DNA from: Ralstonia insidiosa
Lineage (GTDB): Bacteria > Pseudomonadota > Gammaproteobacteria > Burkholderiales > Burkholderiaceae
NCBI RefSeq assembly: GCF_008801405.1
Contig: NZ_VZPV01000001.1
Span: 3,471,845-3,535,844, forward strand
DNA length: 64,000 nucleotides
Direction of reading: 5' to 3'
Below are positions 18,864 through 30,117 of the stretch, in pieces. The position numbers and the translations under genes were made by a program. Numbering within the stretch: the first letter of the stretch is position 1; each line of letters begins with the position of its first letter. The notes beneath the pieces were generated by a model that saw only the letters and a list, made by a program, of their open reading frames with translations, did not search any database and was not told the origin of the DNA.

Positions 18864-20066
18864 TCAGTCCGCCTGCTTGCGCAGGAATGCCGGAATGTCG
18901 TACGTGTCGACGCCCTTTTCCTGCAGTGCTGCCACGTGAGCCGACGCCGACTCACGCGAGCTGCGCCACACGGCGGGGGTGTCGAAGTTGCTGTAGTCCG
19001 GCGCGGCCGCCACCGAATGACCCATGGCGCCACCGCCAAAGGCCACCGGCTGGTTATCGGTACCGGTCTTGAGCAACGTCATCGTCTGCTGCTGTTGCTG
19101 CTTGTTACGGGCAGCGCGGCCCAGGCCGGTCGCGACCACGGTCACGCGCAGCGCATCGCCCATGGCGTCGTCGTAGACCGTACCGAAGATGACGGTGGCA
19201 TCTTCCGCGGCATAGCTGCGGATGGTGTTCATCACTTCCTTGGTCTCGGACAGCTTCAGCGAGCGGCTGGCCGTGATGTTGACCAGCACGCCGCGCGCGC
19301 CCGACAGGTCCACGCCTTCCAGCAGCGGGCTTGCCACAGCTTGCTCGGCGGCCAGGCGTGCACGGTCGACGCCGGACACGGTGGCCGTGCCCATCATCGC
19401 CTTGCCTTGTTCGCCCATCACGGTCTTCACGTCTTCAAAGTCGACGTTCACCAGACCGTCGACGTTGATGATTTCTGCAATGCCGGCCACAGCGTTGTGC
19501 AGCACGTCGTCGGCGCACTGGAAGCACTTGTCCATCTCGGCGTCGTCGCCCATGACTTCGAAGAGCTTCTCGTTAAGCACGACGATCAGCGAATCAACGT
19601 TGCCTTCGAGTTCGTTGGCACCATGCTCGCCCACCTTCGAGCGGCGTGCGCCCTCAAAGTCGAACGGCTTGGAGACCACGCCCACCGTCAGGATGCCCAT
19701 TTCCTTGGCGATCTGTGCGACCACCGGGGCCGCGCCCGTGCCCGTGCCGCCGCCCATGCCGGCGGTGATGAAGACCATGTGCGCGCCGCGCAGTGCATCG
19801 GCGATCTGTTCACGTGCTTCATCTGCGCAGTGCTTGCCGACTTCTGGCTTGGCACCCGCGCCCAGGCCCGTGCTGCCCAGTTGCAGCACGCGCGATGCGG
19901 TCGAGCGCTTGAGCGCCTGCGCATCGGTGTTCATGCAGATGAATTCCACGCCTTGCACGCCGCGGCTGATCATGTGCTGCACGGCGTTACCGCCCGCGCC
20001 GCCGACGCCGACCACCTTGATGATGGTGCCGTCCTGCATTTCCGTTTCAATCATGTCGAAGTCCAT
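18864..20066 (-). CDS. ftsZ: Cell division protein FtsZ
   Basis: The tubulin-like GTPase that forms the Z-ring. The signature GGGTGTG is at about residues 105-111, with the GTP-binding VGGAGGNAV near residue 21. The T7-loop region follows in the core domain. It ends with the conserved C-terminal peptide DIPAFLRKQ that binds FtsA and ZipA-type partners, after a variable linker rich in Gln and Ala. 400 residues. GGAGG lies 5 bases before the ATG. It is the last gene of the dcw cluster, 152 bp after ftsA. Confidence 0.98.
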   Translation of the reverse strand: MDFDMIETEMQDGTIIKVVGVGGAGGNAVQHMISRGVQGVEFICMNTDAQALKRSTASRVLQLGSTGLGAGAKPEVGKHCADEAREQIADALRGAHMVFITAGMGGGTGTGAAPVVAQIAKEMGILTVGVVSKPFDFEGARRSKVGEHGANELEGNVDSLIVVLNEKLFEVMGDDAEMDKCFQCADDVLHNAVAGIAEIINVDGLVNVDFEDVKTVMGEQGKAMMGTATVSGVDRARLAAEQAVASPLLEGVDLSGARGVLVNITASRSLKLSETKEVMNTIRSYAAEDATVIFGTVYDDAMGDALRVTVVATGLGRAARNKQQQQQTMTLLKTGTDNQPVAFGGGAMGHSVAAAPDYSNFDTPAVWRSSRESASAHVAALQEKGVDTYDIPAFLRKQAD

Positions 20067-20218
20067 CGTTGCCTCCAGAAGTGATCAGTCCCAGACGATG
20101 CAGCCTCCCCGCCGCAACCCCTGGTTCCTGAACAAAAAACATCAAAACAAGAAACTCAACTTGCTCCCGTTTGTGGACACATCGGGGAGCACATCGCCAA
20201 TCCTCAGCACACGCGTGC

Positions 20219-21451
20219 TTAGAAATTGCCGATGAACCATTCCTTCATGCGCGTCCAGATCTGCTTGGCCGATCCCGACTGCACAACCACCTTGCGCCCG
20301 CGCATGCGCTGCACACGGCCTTCCTGCAGCAGGCCCATCACCGTGGCGTAACGCGGGCTCTTCACCACCTCGTGCAGGTTGCCGCGGTACTCGGGCACAC
20401 CTACGCGCACGGGCTTCAAGAACATGTCTTCGCCAAGCTCAACCATGCCGGGCATCATTGCGGTGCCACCGGTGAGGACCACGCCGCTGGAGAGCAATTC
20501 CTCGTAACCGGATTCACGCACCACTTGGTGCACGAGCGAGAACAGCTCTTCCACGCGCGGCTCGATCACGGCGGCCAACGCCTGGCGCGAGAGCGTGCGC
20601 GGGCCGCGGTCGCCCACGCCCGGCACGTCGATCATCTCGTCCGGATCGGCCAGCACCTGCTTGGCGATGCCGTACTGGACCTTGATGTCCTCGGCGTCCG
20701 GTGTCGGCGTGCGCAGGGCCATGGCGACGTCGTTGGTGATCTGGTCACCGGCGATGGGGATCACAGCCGTATGGCGGATCGCGCCTTCGCTGAAGATGGC
20801 GATGTCGGTCGTGCCGCTGCCGATGTCGACCAGCACCACACCGAGCTCCTTTTCGTCTTCGGTCAGCACGGCCAAGCTCGATGCCAGCGGCTGCAGAATC
20901 AGATCGTGCACTTCCAGCCCGCAGCGGCGCACGCACTTGACGATGTTCTGCGCCGCGCTCACCGCGCCCGTCACGATGTGCACCTTCACCTCGAGGCGGA
21001 TGCCGCTCATGCCGATCGGCTCGCGCACATCTTCCTGGCCGTCGATGATGAATTCCTGCGTGAGGATGTGCAGGATCTGCTGATCGGTCGGGATGTTGAC
21101 GGCCTTGGCGGTCTCGATCACGCGCGCCACATCGGTGGAGGTAACTTCCTTGTCCTTGATCGCCACCATGCCGCTCGAATTGAAGCTGCGGATATGGCTG
21201 CCGGCGATGCCCGTGAACACCTCGCCGATCTTGCAGTCAGCCATCAGCTCCGCTTCTTCGAGCGCTTTCTGGATCGACTGGACGGTGGCCTCGATGTTGA
21301 CGACCACGCCCTTCTTCAGCCCCTTCGATTCGGTCTGGCCCATGCCGATGACCTCGTAGGCGCCGTCGGGGCGCAGCTCGGCCACCACCGCCACTACCTT
21401 GGAGGTGCCGATATCCAGCCCGACCAGAAGATCCTTGTATTCCTTGCTCAT
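20219..21451 (-). CDS. ftsA: Cell division protein FtsA
   Basis: A 410-residue actin-like ATPase that anchors FtsZ filaments to the membrane. The N-terminal LLVGLDIGTSKVVAVVAE is the phosphate-1 motif; VLVDIGSGTTDIAIF is the phosphate-2 motif. The C-terminal amphipathic targeting helix is RMKEWFIGNF. Its ATG overlaps the ftsQ stop by 4 bp, so translation is coupled. Confidence 0.97.
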   Translation of the reverse strand: MSKEYKDLLVGLDIGTSKVVAVVAELRPDGAYEVIGMGQTESKGLKKGVVVNIEATVQSIQKALEEAELMADCKIGEVFTGIAGSHIRSFNSSGMVAIKDKEVTSTDVARVIETAKAVNIPTDQQILHILTQEFIIDGQEDVREPIGMSGIRLEVKVHIVTGAVSAAQNIVKCVRRCGLEVHDLILQPLASSLAVLTEDEKELGVVLVDIGSGTTDIAIFSEGAIRHTAVIPIAGDQITNDVAMALRTPTPDAEDIKVQYGIAKQVLADPDEMIDVPGVGDRGPRTLSRQALAAVIEPRVEELFSLVHQVVRESGYEELLSSGVVLTGGTAMMPGMVELGEDMFLKPVRVGVPEYRGNLHEVVKSPRYATVMGLLQEGRVQRMRGRKVVVQSGSAKQIWTRMKEWFIGNF

Positions 21452-22359
21452 CGCGTTTTCTCTGTGCTTCGCGTTGCTTTGTTGTTGGCCACCGGCTTAC
21501 CCCCCAGCGTGGCTTTCGGCTTTGCGGCACTGTTGGTGCCATTCGTGGTGCCGGGCAACTTGCCCCCCTTGGCCAGCACCGCAGCCTGCGCATCGGTCAG
21601 GAAGCGCACACCCGCCGCCCGAACCGCGAACCCGTTGGGGTAACGCAGATCGGCGTATTCAATCTGACCGCCCCAGCGCTGCGTGACCTGCGGCCACGCA
21701 CGCACAAAGCGGCGGGCACGCGCGGCCAGCGCGGTGCGATCGTCATCATTCAACTCGCGGCCAAACTCGACGACCGTGCCGTTGGACAACCGCGCGCGCC
21801 AGGCGTAGCGGTCGGTGAGCGTCACGCTCACGGGCTCGGTGTTCATCGGCTTGAACCACTCGGTCATGGTTTCCAGCTTGTCGACCACTTCCTGCTCGGT
21901 ACCGTCGGGGCCGGCCAGCGCCACCAGATCAGCGTCGTCTTCCGCCTCGGCCAGGTTGGCAACGAAGACCTCGCCGTAGGTGTTGACCAGCTTGCCAGAG
22001 TCGTTGCCGCCCCACGTGCCCAGCGCTTCGTGCTCCTGCACTTCCACCAGCAGCCCGTTGGGCCACACGCGGCGCACGCTGGCGTGGCGCACCCAGGGCA
22101 CCGATTCGAAGGCCTGACGCGCGTCGTCCAGGTTCAGCGTGAAGAAGTTGCCGCGCAGCTTGACCAACGCGTTGGCGCGCAGGCTCGGCGCGTTGACGTG
22201 GCGCATTTCGCTACCCGCCATCGGCATCACGCGCACCTGCTGCAACTGGAACATCGGACGCTGCATCAGCCAGACCGCCCCCACGCCCAAACCGCCGAGC
22301 GCGAGCAGCGCATACAGCGCACTCGCGACGGCGTTGAGGAGACGGGTGTTGTGCCACAT
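21448..22359 (-). CDS. ftsQ: Cell division protein FtsQ
   Basis: A 303-residue bitopic membrane protein of the FtsQLB complex. A short cytoplasmic start, one transmembrane helix (about residues 10-30), a POTRA domain (about 36-105) and the FtsQ beta domain can be recognised. The C-terminus is a Lys/Thr/Asn-rich tail of about 40 residues. It lies between ddlB (23 bp upstream) and ftsA (4-bp overlap). Confidence 0.93.
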   Translation of the reverse strand: MWHNTRLLNAVASALYALLALGGLGVGAVWLMQRPMFQLQQVRVMPMAGSEMRHVNAPSLRANALVKLRGNFFTLNLDDARQAFESVPWVRHASVRRVWPNGLLVEVQEHEALGTWGGNDSGKLVNTYGEVFVANLAEAEDDADLVALAGPDGTEQEVVDKLETMTEWFKPMNTEPVSVTLTDRYAWRARLSNGTVVEFGRELNDDDRTALAARARRFVRAWPQVTQRWGGQIEYADLRYPNGFAVRAAGVRFLTDAQAAVLAKGGKLPGTTNGTNSAAKPKATLGGKPVANNKATRSTEKTR

Positions 22360-22382
22360 AACGTTGTGCTGGCCGGTTCGGC

Positions 22383-23378
22383 TTACTCAGGTTTCCAATC
22401 GGTGCTTGCGTGCAGCTCCAGCGACGCGCTGGCCGCCAGTTGCAACACGAAATCTTCGTAGCTGATGCCCGCAGCGCGCGCGCCCATTGGCACCAGCGAA
22501 TGGCCGGTCATGCCCGGCGACGTGTTCATCTCCAGCAGGAACGGCGCGTTATCAGCCTTGCGCAACATGATGTCGGCGCGGCCCCAGCCGCGGCAGCCCA
22601 GCCCGCGGTACGCCTGCACGACCAGCGACTGCACCTTGGCGGCCACGTCAGCCGGAATCGGTGCCGGGCACTCGTAGCGCGTGTCGTCGGTGAAGTACTT
22701 GTTCTGGTAGTCGTAGTTGGCCTGCGGCGCGACGATGCGGATGAGCGGCAGCGCGGTCGCGCTCTCGCCTTCGCCGATCACGGGGCAGGTCAGCTCGTCG
22801 CCGTCGATGAACTGCTCGGCCATCACGTCACGGTCCAGGCGCGCGGCCTTTTCGTAGGCGGCGGGTAGTTCGGCAGCGCTCGTGACCTTGGTCAGGCCGA
22901 TCGACGACCCTTCGCGCGCCGGCTTGACGATTAACGGCAGGCCCAGGCGGTCGGCCACGGCTTGCCAGTCGGTGTCGGCCTTGAGCATGACGAAGTCGGG
23001 CGTGGGCAGGCCATGGGTCTGCCATTGGCGCTTGGTGGCTTCCTTGTCCATCGCCAGCGCAGACGCGAGTACGCCACTGCCGGTATAGGGAATGCCGAAC
23101 TGCTCGAGCAGCCCCTGGATCGTGCCGTCTTCACCAAAGCGGCCATGCAGCGAAATCACCACGCGGTCAAAACCCTGCGTGGCAAGCTCGGCCACCGGCT
23201 GCAGGCCCGGATCAAACGGATGCGCATCCACGCCGCGCGAACGCAGCGCGGCCAGCACGCCGTTGCCCGACAGCAGAGAAATCTCCCGCTCGGCCGAGCG
23301 GCCACCCAGCAGCACGCCGACCTTGCCGAGGGACTTCGGATCAACCGTCGGATGCGGAACGAACGGACCGGTGCTCAT
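22383..23378 (-). CDS. ddlB: D-alanine--D-alanine ligase
   Basis: A 331-residue ATP-grasp ligase making D-Ala-D-Ala for the pentapeptide. The N-terminal motif VGVLLGGRSAEREISLLSG and the C-terminal EMNTSPGMTGHSLVP (metal and substrate site) are intact. Its ATG overlaps the stop of a possible 38-codon ORF that begins at the murC stop. Confidence 0.96.
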   Translation of the reverse strand: MSTGPFVPHPTVDPKSLGKVGVLLGGRSAEREISLLSGNGVLAALRSRGVDAHPFDPGLQPVAELATQGFDRVVISLHGRFGEDGTIQGLLEQFGIPYTGSGVLASALAMDKEATKRQWQTHGLPTPDFVMLKADTDWQAVADRLGLPLIVKPAREGSSIGLTKVTSAAELPAAYEKAARLDRDVMAEQFIDGDELTCPVIGEGESATALPLIRIVAPQANYDYQNKYFTDDTRYECPAPIPADVAAKVQSLVVQAYRGLGCRGWGRADIMLRKADNAPFLLEMNTSPGMTGHSLVPMGARAAGISYEDFVLQLAASASLELHASTDWKPE

Positions 23379-23487
23379 GCTGCTGCCCCCGCCGAAATGC
23401 CGTGAGTCATCACTGCTCCCGAGTGTCGGGGGCCGGCGTCATTCGCGGCCGTGCGCATCCCCACTACGTGGGGCCCCTGCTTACTGC

Positions 23488-23491
<4 letters not shown>
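23375..23491 (-). CDS. Possible 38-residue coupled ORF between murC and ddlB
   Basis: The 109-bp murC-ddlB gap contains an ATG (23491) whose ATGA overlaps the murC stop. The frame is open for 38 codons and ends in a TGA that itself overlaps the ddlB ATG (again ATGA). The product is Gly/Ala/His-rich, starts MSSKQGPHVVGMRTAA, and has no recognisable domain or membrane segment. In GC-rich DNA such frames arise by chance. It may be only a translational bridge that keeps ribosomes moving from murC to ddlB. Confidence 0.3.
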
Positions 23492-24936
<1,445 letters not shown>

Positions 24937-24951
24937 CAGTCGATTCCTTCC

Positions 24952-26037
24952 CTATGCCCGTGCCACCGCAACACACACGTCGGCGACACGCTCGGCCGCT
25001 TCCGGCCTTGCCTGTTCACGTGCTTTAGCCGCCATATCGGCTAATTGGGCACGCGTCAGGGACGCGAGTGTATCTGCCAACGAGGCCGGACCCAGTTCCG
25101 GCTGAGGCACCAACAAGGCCGCGCCGCGTTCGGACAGGAAGCGCGCGTTGGTGGTCTGGTGGTCGTCCACCGCATGCGGGAACGGCACGAACAACGCCGC
25201 GACACCCGCCGCGGCCACTTCAGAAACAGTCATTGCGCCTGCGCGGCAGATCACCAGATCGGCATGCGCATACGCTGCGGCCATGTCGTCGATGAAGGGC
25301 ACGGCCTGCGCGTGCGTGTCATCAATGCCGGCGGCGGCGTAGTTGGCGCGCAGCGTGTCGATCTGCTTGGCACCGGCCTGGTGGATGACGATCGGGCGCG
25401 TATCGGCGGGCAACAGCGCCAGCGCCTTGGGCACCACGTCGTTCAGCGCGGCGGCGCCCAGACTGCCGCCCACCACCAGCACGCGCAACGGGCCGGTGCG
25501 CTCGGCATAGCGTGCTTGCGGCGACGGCAGCGTCGCCAGATCCGCGCGGATCGGGTTACCGACCCACTCGGCGCTGGCCAGCGCATTCGGGAATGCACAC
25601 AGCACGCGATCAGCCACGCGCGCGAGCACGCGGTTGGCAAGACCAGCAATCGAATTCTGTTCGTGCAGCACCAGCGGGCGACCGAGCAGCACGCTCATCA
25701 TGCCGCCAGGGAAGGTGATATAGCCGCCCATGCCCAGCACCACGTTCGGACGCACGCGACGCACCACGCCCAGGCTTTGCCAGAACGCCCGCAGCAGATT
25801 GAGCGGCAGCAGGAACTTGGTGACGAGGCCCTTGCCGCGCAAACCACCAAACTGCACCGACTCCAGCGGGAAACCGTGCTTGGGCACGAGTTGGCCTTCC
25901 ATGCCATTCGCGTTGCCGAGCCAGACCACCTTCCAGCCGCGCGCGGCCAGCAGCTTGGCCACCGACAGCGCGGGGAAGATGTGGCCACCGGTACCGCCGG
26001 CCATGACGAGAAGGGTGCGCGGCGCGTTGGCCGTCAT
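24952..26037 (-). CDS. murG: Lipid II synthase MurG (UDP-GlcNAc transferase)
   Basis: A 361-residue GT28-family peripheral membrane glycosyltransferase that converts lipid I to lipid II. The N-terminal glycine motif LVMAGGTGGHIFPALSVA and the donor-binding region ICRAGAMTVSEVAAAGVAALFVPFPHAVDDHQTTNA are typical. Its ATG overlaps the ftsW stop by 4 bp. Confidence 0.97.
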   Translation of the reverse strand: MTANAPRTLLVMAGGTGGHIFPALSVAKLLAARGWKVVWLGNANGMEGQLVPKHGFPLESVQFGGLRGKGLVTKFLLPLNLLRAFWQSLGVVRRVRPNVVLGMGGYITFPGGMMSVLLGRPLVLHEQNSIAGLANRVLARVADRVLCAFPNALASAEWVGNPIRADLATLPSPQARYAERTGPLRVLVVGGSLGAAALNDVVPKALALLPADTRPIVIHQAGAKQIDTLRANYAAAGIDDTHAQAVPFIDDMAAAYAHADLVICRAGAMTVSEVAAAGVAALFVPFPHAVDDHQTTNARFLSERGAALLVPQPELGPASLADTLASLTRAQLADMAAKAREQARPEAAERVADVCVAVARA

Positions 26038-27275
26038 ACCTTGCCCCCTCGCATCAGCACGCGGTTCTCATAGTCGATACGCAGCAGCAGCGCGATCGCC
26101 ACACAGTTCATCAAAATGCCCGAGCCACCGTAGCTGACCATTGGCAGCGTCAGGCCCTTGGTCGGCAGCAACCCAAGGTTCACACCCATGTTGATGAAGG
26201 CCTGCCAGCCGATCCAGATGCCCAGACCCTTGGCGACCAAGCCAGCGAACGTACGGTCGAGCTGCAGCGCAGTGCGGCCGATCTCGAACGCGCGGCGCAC
26301 CATCCAATAGAACAGCAGGATCACGATCAGCACGCCGATGAAGCCAAGCTCCTCGCCGATCACAGCGAGGATGAAGTCGGTATGGGCTTCTGGCAGGTAG
26401 TGCAGCTTTTCGATGCTGCCGCCCAGGCCAACGCCGGTCCACTCACCGCGGCCGAAGGCGATGAGCGAGTGCGTGAGCTGGTACGCCTTGCCCTGTGCGT
26501 ATTCCTCTTGCCACGGATTCAGGTACGCGAAGATCCGCTCACGCCGCCAGGGCGACAGCAGAACCAGCAGCGAGAACGTCGATACCGCCGTCAGCACCAG
26601 CCCGCCGAACAGCTTGCCGTTGACGCCGCCCAGGAACAGGATGCCCATCGCCACGGCCGCGATGACCAGGAACGCGCCCATGTCGGGCTCCAGCAGCAGC
26701 AGCGCCCCAACAAACGCCACCGCCACGCCCATCGGCAGGAAGCCCTTGCGCACGCTCTGCATCCAGTCCTGCTTGCGCACGGTGTAATTGGCCGCGTACA
26801 GCACCACGGCCAGCTTCATCAACTCCGACGGCTGGAAGTTCATGACGCCCAACGGCAGCCAGCGGCGCGCGCCGTTCACGCCCTTGCCCACGTGCGGGAT
26901 CAGCACCACGATCAGCATCACCAGCGCGATGATGAACAGCTTGGGCGCGTACTTATCCCAAAACTTGACCGGAATCTGGAAGGCCACGACGGCACCCACC
27001 ACGCCAATCACCAGGGAGAAGATGTGGCGCGTCAGGAAGTGCCCGTTGCTGTAGTTGGCGTACTTGGGCGAATCAGGCAGCGCGATCGACGCCGAATACA
27101 CCATCACCAAGCCGAGGCCGAGCAGCACGATCGCCACCCACATCAGCGGCTGGTCGTACTCCATCATCTTGGAGCGTGTGGGCTTGACGCCCGAGACGGC
27201 ATCGCGCAGGCCGCCCCACGCGTTGCCGATGGTCGCGCCGATGAAGCCACTGCGCTTGATCTGGGTGTCGCTCAT
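26034..27275 (-). CDS. ftsW: Septal peptidoglycan glycosyltransferase FtsW
   Basis: A 413-residue SEDS protein with about ten transmembrane segments. The conserved segments GVNGARRWLPLGVMNFQPSELMKLAVVLY and LPTKGLTLPMVSYGGSG are present. FtsW polymerises lipid II together with FtsI, encoded 6 kb upstream in the same cluster. The first about 40 residues are a cytoplasmic tail. Coupled by 4-bp overlaps to murD and murG. Confidence 0.96.
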   Translation of the reverse strand: MSDTQIKRSGFIGATIGNAWGGLRDAVSGVKPTRSKMMEYDQPLMWVAIVLLGLGLVMVYSASIALPDSPKYANYSNGHFLTRHIFSLVIGVVGAVVAFQIPVKFWDKYAPKLFIIALVMLIVVLIPHVGKGVNGARRWLPLGVMNFQPSELMKLAVVLYAANYTVRKQDWMQSVRKGFLPMGVAVAFVGALLLLEPDMGAFLVIAAVAMGILFLGGVNGKLFGGLVLTAVSTFSLLVLLSPWRRERIFAYLNPWQEEYAQGKAYQLTHSLIAFGRGEWTGVGLGGSIEKLHYLPEAHTDFILAVIGEELGFIGVLIVILLFYWMVRRAFEIGRTALQLDRTFAGLVAKGLGIWIGWQAFINMGVNLGLLPTKGLTLPMVSYGGSGILMNCVAIALLLRIDYENRVLMRGGKV

Positions 27276-28936
27276 AGGAGGACTCCTCGGTCGGCGGCGA
27301 GTGCCACCACGGCTTCGTGGAAGACCTGCGCGCGATGTTCGTAGTTACGGAACATATCGAAGCTCGCGCACGCCGGCGAGAGCAGCACGGCATCGCCCGG
27401 TTGCGCGCGATCGGCGGCTTCCAACACGGCGGCTTCCAGCGTCGGGGCGTCAACCAGCGTGACACCGGTATTGGCCAGCGCTTCGCGGATCAGCGGTGCA
27501 TCGCGCCCGATCAGCACCACGGCGCGCGCGTATTGCGCGACCGGCTCGGCCAGCGGTGAAAAGTCCTGGCCCTTGCCCTCGCCTCCAGCGATCAGCACCA
27601 CATGCTTGGACAGGCCCGACAGCGCCGCCACCGTCGCGCCGACGTTGGTGCCCTTGCTGTCGTCAAAGAATTCGATGTCATCAAACGCGGCGATCAGCTC
27701 GACGCGGTGCGGCTCGCCGGCATAGTCGCGCAGACCGTGCAGCAGCGCGCTCACCGGAAGGCCGATGGCGCGGCACAGTGCCAGCGCGGCCATCGCGTTG
27801 GTGGCGTTGTGCAAGCCGCGAATGCGTAGCGCGTCGGCGGGCATCAGGCGTTTCAGACGCACCGGCACCGGCGCGGCGGGCGTGGTATCGCCCTTCTTTC
27901 GGCGGACCGGCTTTGTCGGCAGATCATCCTCATCGGCTTCTGCCAGCACGATCCACGGCATACCGCCTTCACGTAGCAGGCCGAGCGCGTCAGGCGTGGC
28001 CGGCTCGTCCGTGCCGAACGTCACATCGCCGCCCTTGCTCGCGAAGGCCATCACACCGGCGTCCTGACGGTTCAGCACGCGCACGGTGCTGGCGCCGAAG
28101 ATGCGGCCTTTGGCAGCCGCGTAGGCTTCCATCGTGCCGTGCCAGTCGAGGTGATCCTGCGTGATGTTCAGGATGGTGGCGGCGTCGGCATCCAGCGTAT
28201 GCGTGGTTTCCAACTGGAAGCTGGAAAGCTCCAGCACCCACACGTCCGGCAGCGTGCCGGCGTCAACACACTCGGTGAGCTTGTCCAGCGCCGACGGGCT
28301 GATATTGCCCGCCACGCCAACGGTCTTGCCGGCGCGCTCAGCCAAAGCGCCGGTGAGCGCGGTGGTGGTCGTCTTGCCGTTGGTACCGGTGATGGCTAGC
28401 ACTCGCGGTGCGTAGCCCTGCGCGGACTTGAGGCCGGCGAGTGCGCGAGCAAACAGTTCGATCTCGCCCCACACCGGCACAGCGCGCTCTTTAGCGGCGG
28501 CCAGCAGCGCAGCGACGTTGGCGTCCAGCGGCGACAGGCCGGGGCTGATCGCCACCAGCGTCACGCCTTCCAGCAGCGACATGGCAAACGGGCCGCTCAC
28601 GAATTCCGCATCCGGCACATGCGCACGCAGCGTCGGCAGGTTGGCGGGCGCCTCGCGCGTGTCAGCCACGCGCACGCGTGCACCGTGGCGTGCGCACCAG
28701 CGCGCCATCGCCAGGCCGGATTCGCCCAGACCGAGCACCAGCACAAACGGCGATTCCTGCTCGCCGAACATGCGCGGCTCCTGCACGGTCTCGGCGGCGG
28801 GCATCGACTCAGTAGAGTCGAACGTGGCGGCCACAGCTTCCACGTCCGCACCCACGACGGACTCAGCCGCCGCTTCCGTCAGCGTCGGTTCCATGTCGTC
28901 GGGATGGGCGATGGGTTCGGTCATGTCCGTGCTCAT
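27272..28936 (-). CDS. murD: UDP-N-acetylmuramoylalanine--D-glutamate ligase, with extra segments
   Basis: MurD adds D-Glu to UDP-MurNAc-L-Ala. The ATP loop ITGTNGKTTTT lies at about residues 182-192, with NITQDHLDWHG and the C-terminal LLSPACASFDMF as landmarks. At 554 residues it is about 100 longer than classical MurD. An acidic, low-complexity N-terminal extension covers roughly residues 1-60, and a basic/Pro-rich insert (VRRKKGDTTPAAPVPVR) covers roughly 333-362. The ATG overlaps mraY by 4 bp, so the long start is in register with the operon; an internal ATG (codon 56) could give a shorter form. Confidence 0.94.
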   Translation of the reverse strand: MSTDMTEPIAHPDDMEPTLTEAAAESVVGADVEAVAATFDSTESMPAAETVQEPRMFGEQESPFVLVLGLGESGLAMARWCARHGARVRVADTREAPANLPTLRAHVPDAEFVSGPFAMSLLEGVTLVAISPGLSPLDANVAALLAAAKERAVPVWGEIELFARALAGLKSAQGYAPRVLAITGTNGKTTTTALTGALAERAGKTVGVAGNISPSALDKLTECVDAGTLPDVWVLELSSFQLETTHTLDADAATILNITQDHLDWHGTMEAYAAAKGRIFGASTVRVLNRQDAGVMAFASKGGDVTFGTDEPATPDALGLLREGGMPWIVLAEADEDDLPTKPVRRKKGDTTPAAPVPVRLKRLMPADALRIRGLHNATNAMAALALCRAIGLPVSALLHGLRDYAGEPHRVELIAAFDDIEFFDDSKGTNVGATVAALSGLSKHVVLIAGGEGKGQDFSPLAEPVAQYARAVVLIGRDAPLIREALANTGVTLVDAPTLEAAVLEAADRAQPGDAVLLSPACASFDMFRNYEHRAQVFHEAVVALAADRGVLL

Positions 28937-30102
28937 CGCAGCTTCAGGGTCGACAGGCCAATCAGCACCAGCAGCATGGTGATGATCCAGAAGCGCACGA
29001 CCACCTGCGTCTCCTTCCAGCCGGAGAGCTCAAAGTGATGGTGCAGCGGCGCCATGCGGAAGAGGCGTCGGCCCTCGCCGTAACGCTTCTTGGTGAACTT
29101 GAACCAAGTCACCTGCAGCATCACCGAGAGCGTCTCGACCACGAAGATGCCGCCCATGATGAACAGAACGATCTCCTGGCGCACGATTACCGCGATGGTG
29201 CCGAGCGCGCCGCCCAGCGCCAGCGCGCCGACGTCACCCATGAACACCTGTGCCGGATGTGCGTTGAACCACAGGAAGGCAAGCCCCGCCCCGGCCATCG
29301 CCGAGCAGAAGATCAGCAGTTCGCCCGCGCCCGGAATGTGCGGGAACAGCAGGTACTTGCTGTAGACGGCGCTACCCATCACATAGGCAAAGATGCCCAG
29401 CGCGCTGCCCACCAGTACCACCGGCATGATGACGAGACCATCAAGGCCGTCGGTCAGGTTCACCGCGTTGCTGGAACCGACGATCACGAGGTACGTCAGG
29501 ATGATGAAACCGAACACGCCCAGCGGGTAGCTGATCTCTTTGAAGAACGGCACGATCAGGTGCGACTTGGCTGGCAGGTTCAGCGAGAAGCCGCTGCGCA
29601 CCCAATCCAGGAAGAGTTCAAGCACGCGCATGTTGCTGGTCTCGGATACCGAGAACGCCAGGTACGCGGCAGCAAACAGGCCGATCACGGTCTGCCAGAA
29701 GAACTTCTCGCGCGAGGACATGCCTTTCGGGTCACGATGCACGACCTTGCGATAGTCATCCACCCAGCCGATGGCGCCGTAGCCGAGGGTGACCAGCAGC
29801 ACGATCCAGATGAAGCGGTTGCCCCAGTCCGCCCACAGCAGCGTCGACACAGCAATGCCGATGAGCACCAGCACGCCACCCATGGTGGGCGTGCCGGCCT
29901 TGACCAGGTGGGTCTGCGGGCCATAGCTGCGCACAGCCTGGCCAACCTTCATTTCCGTCAGGCGACGGATCACCCACGGCCCGAACCCAAGGCCGATCAC
30001 CAGTGCCGTGAGGGATGCCATCACGGCCCGGAACGTCAGATAGTTGAAGACGCGCAGGAAGCCGTAGTCGTTCTGCAGCCATTGCGCCAATGCCAATAAC
30101 AT
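28933..30102 (-). CDS. mraY: Phospho-N-acetylmuramoyl-pentapeptide transferase
   Basis: A 389-residue polytopic membrane enzyme making lipid I from UDP-MurNAc-pentapeptide and undecaprenyl phosphate. The motifs GTPTMGGVL, VGSSNAVNLTDGLDGL and FNAHPAQVFMGDVGALALGG (Mg2+/active-site aspartates) are intact. About ten transmembrane segments. It follows murF by 15 bp. Confidence 0.98.
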   Translation of the reverse strand: MLLALAQWLQNDYGFLRVFNYLTFRAVMASLTALVIGLGFGPWVIRRLTEMKVGQAVRSYGPQTHLVKAGTPTMGGVLVLIGIAVSTLLWADWGNRFIWIVLLVTLGYGAIGWVDDYRKVVHRDPKGMSSREKFFWQTVIGLFAAAYLAFSVSETSNMRVLELFLDWVRSGFSLNLPAKSHLIVPFFKEISYPLGVFGFIILTYLVIVGSSNAVNLTDGLDGLVIMPVVLVGSALGIFAYVMGSAVYSKYLLFPHIPGAGELLIFCSAMAGAGLAFLWFNAHPAQVFMGDVGALALGGALGTIAVIVRQEIVLFIMGGIFVVETLSVMLQVTWFKFTKKRYGEGRRLFRMAPLHHHFELSGWKETQVVVRFWIITMLLVLIGLSTLKLR

Positions 30103-30117
30103 GGGTTCTTGCTTCCC

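Noticed and set aside
20067..20218. A dedicated ftsZ promoter in the ftsA-ftsZ gap
   Set aside because: The T-rich stretch offers TTGAGT and TTGTTT but no matching -10 at 16-18 bp. Internal ftsZ promoters are common in other bacteria, but this one is not supported by sequence alone.
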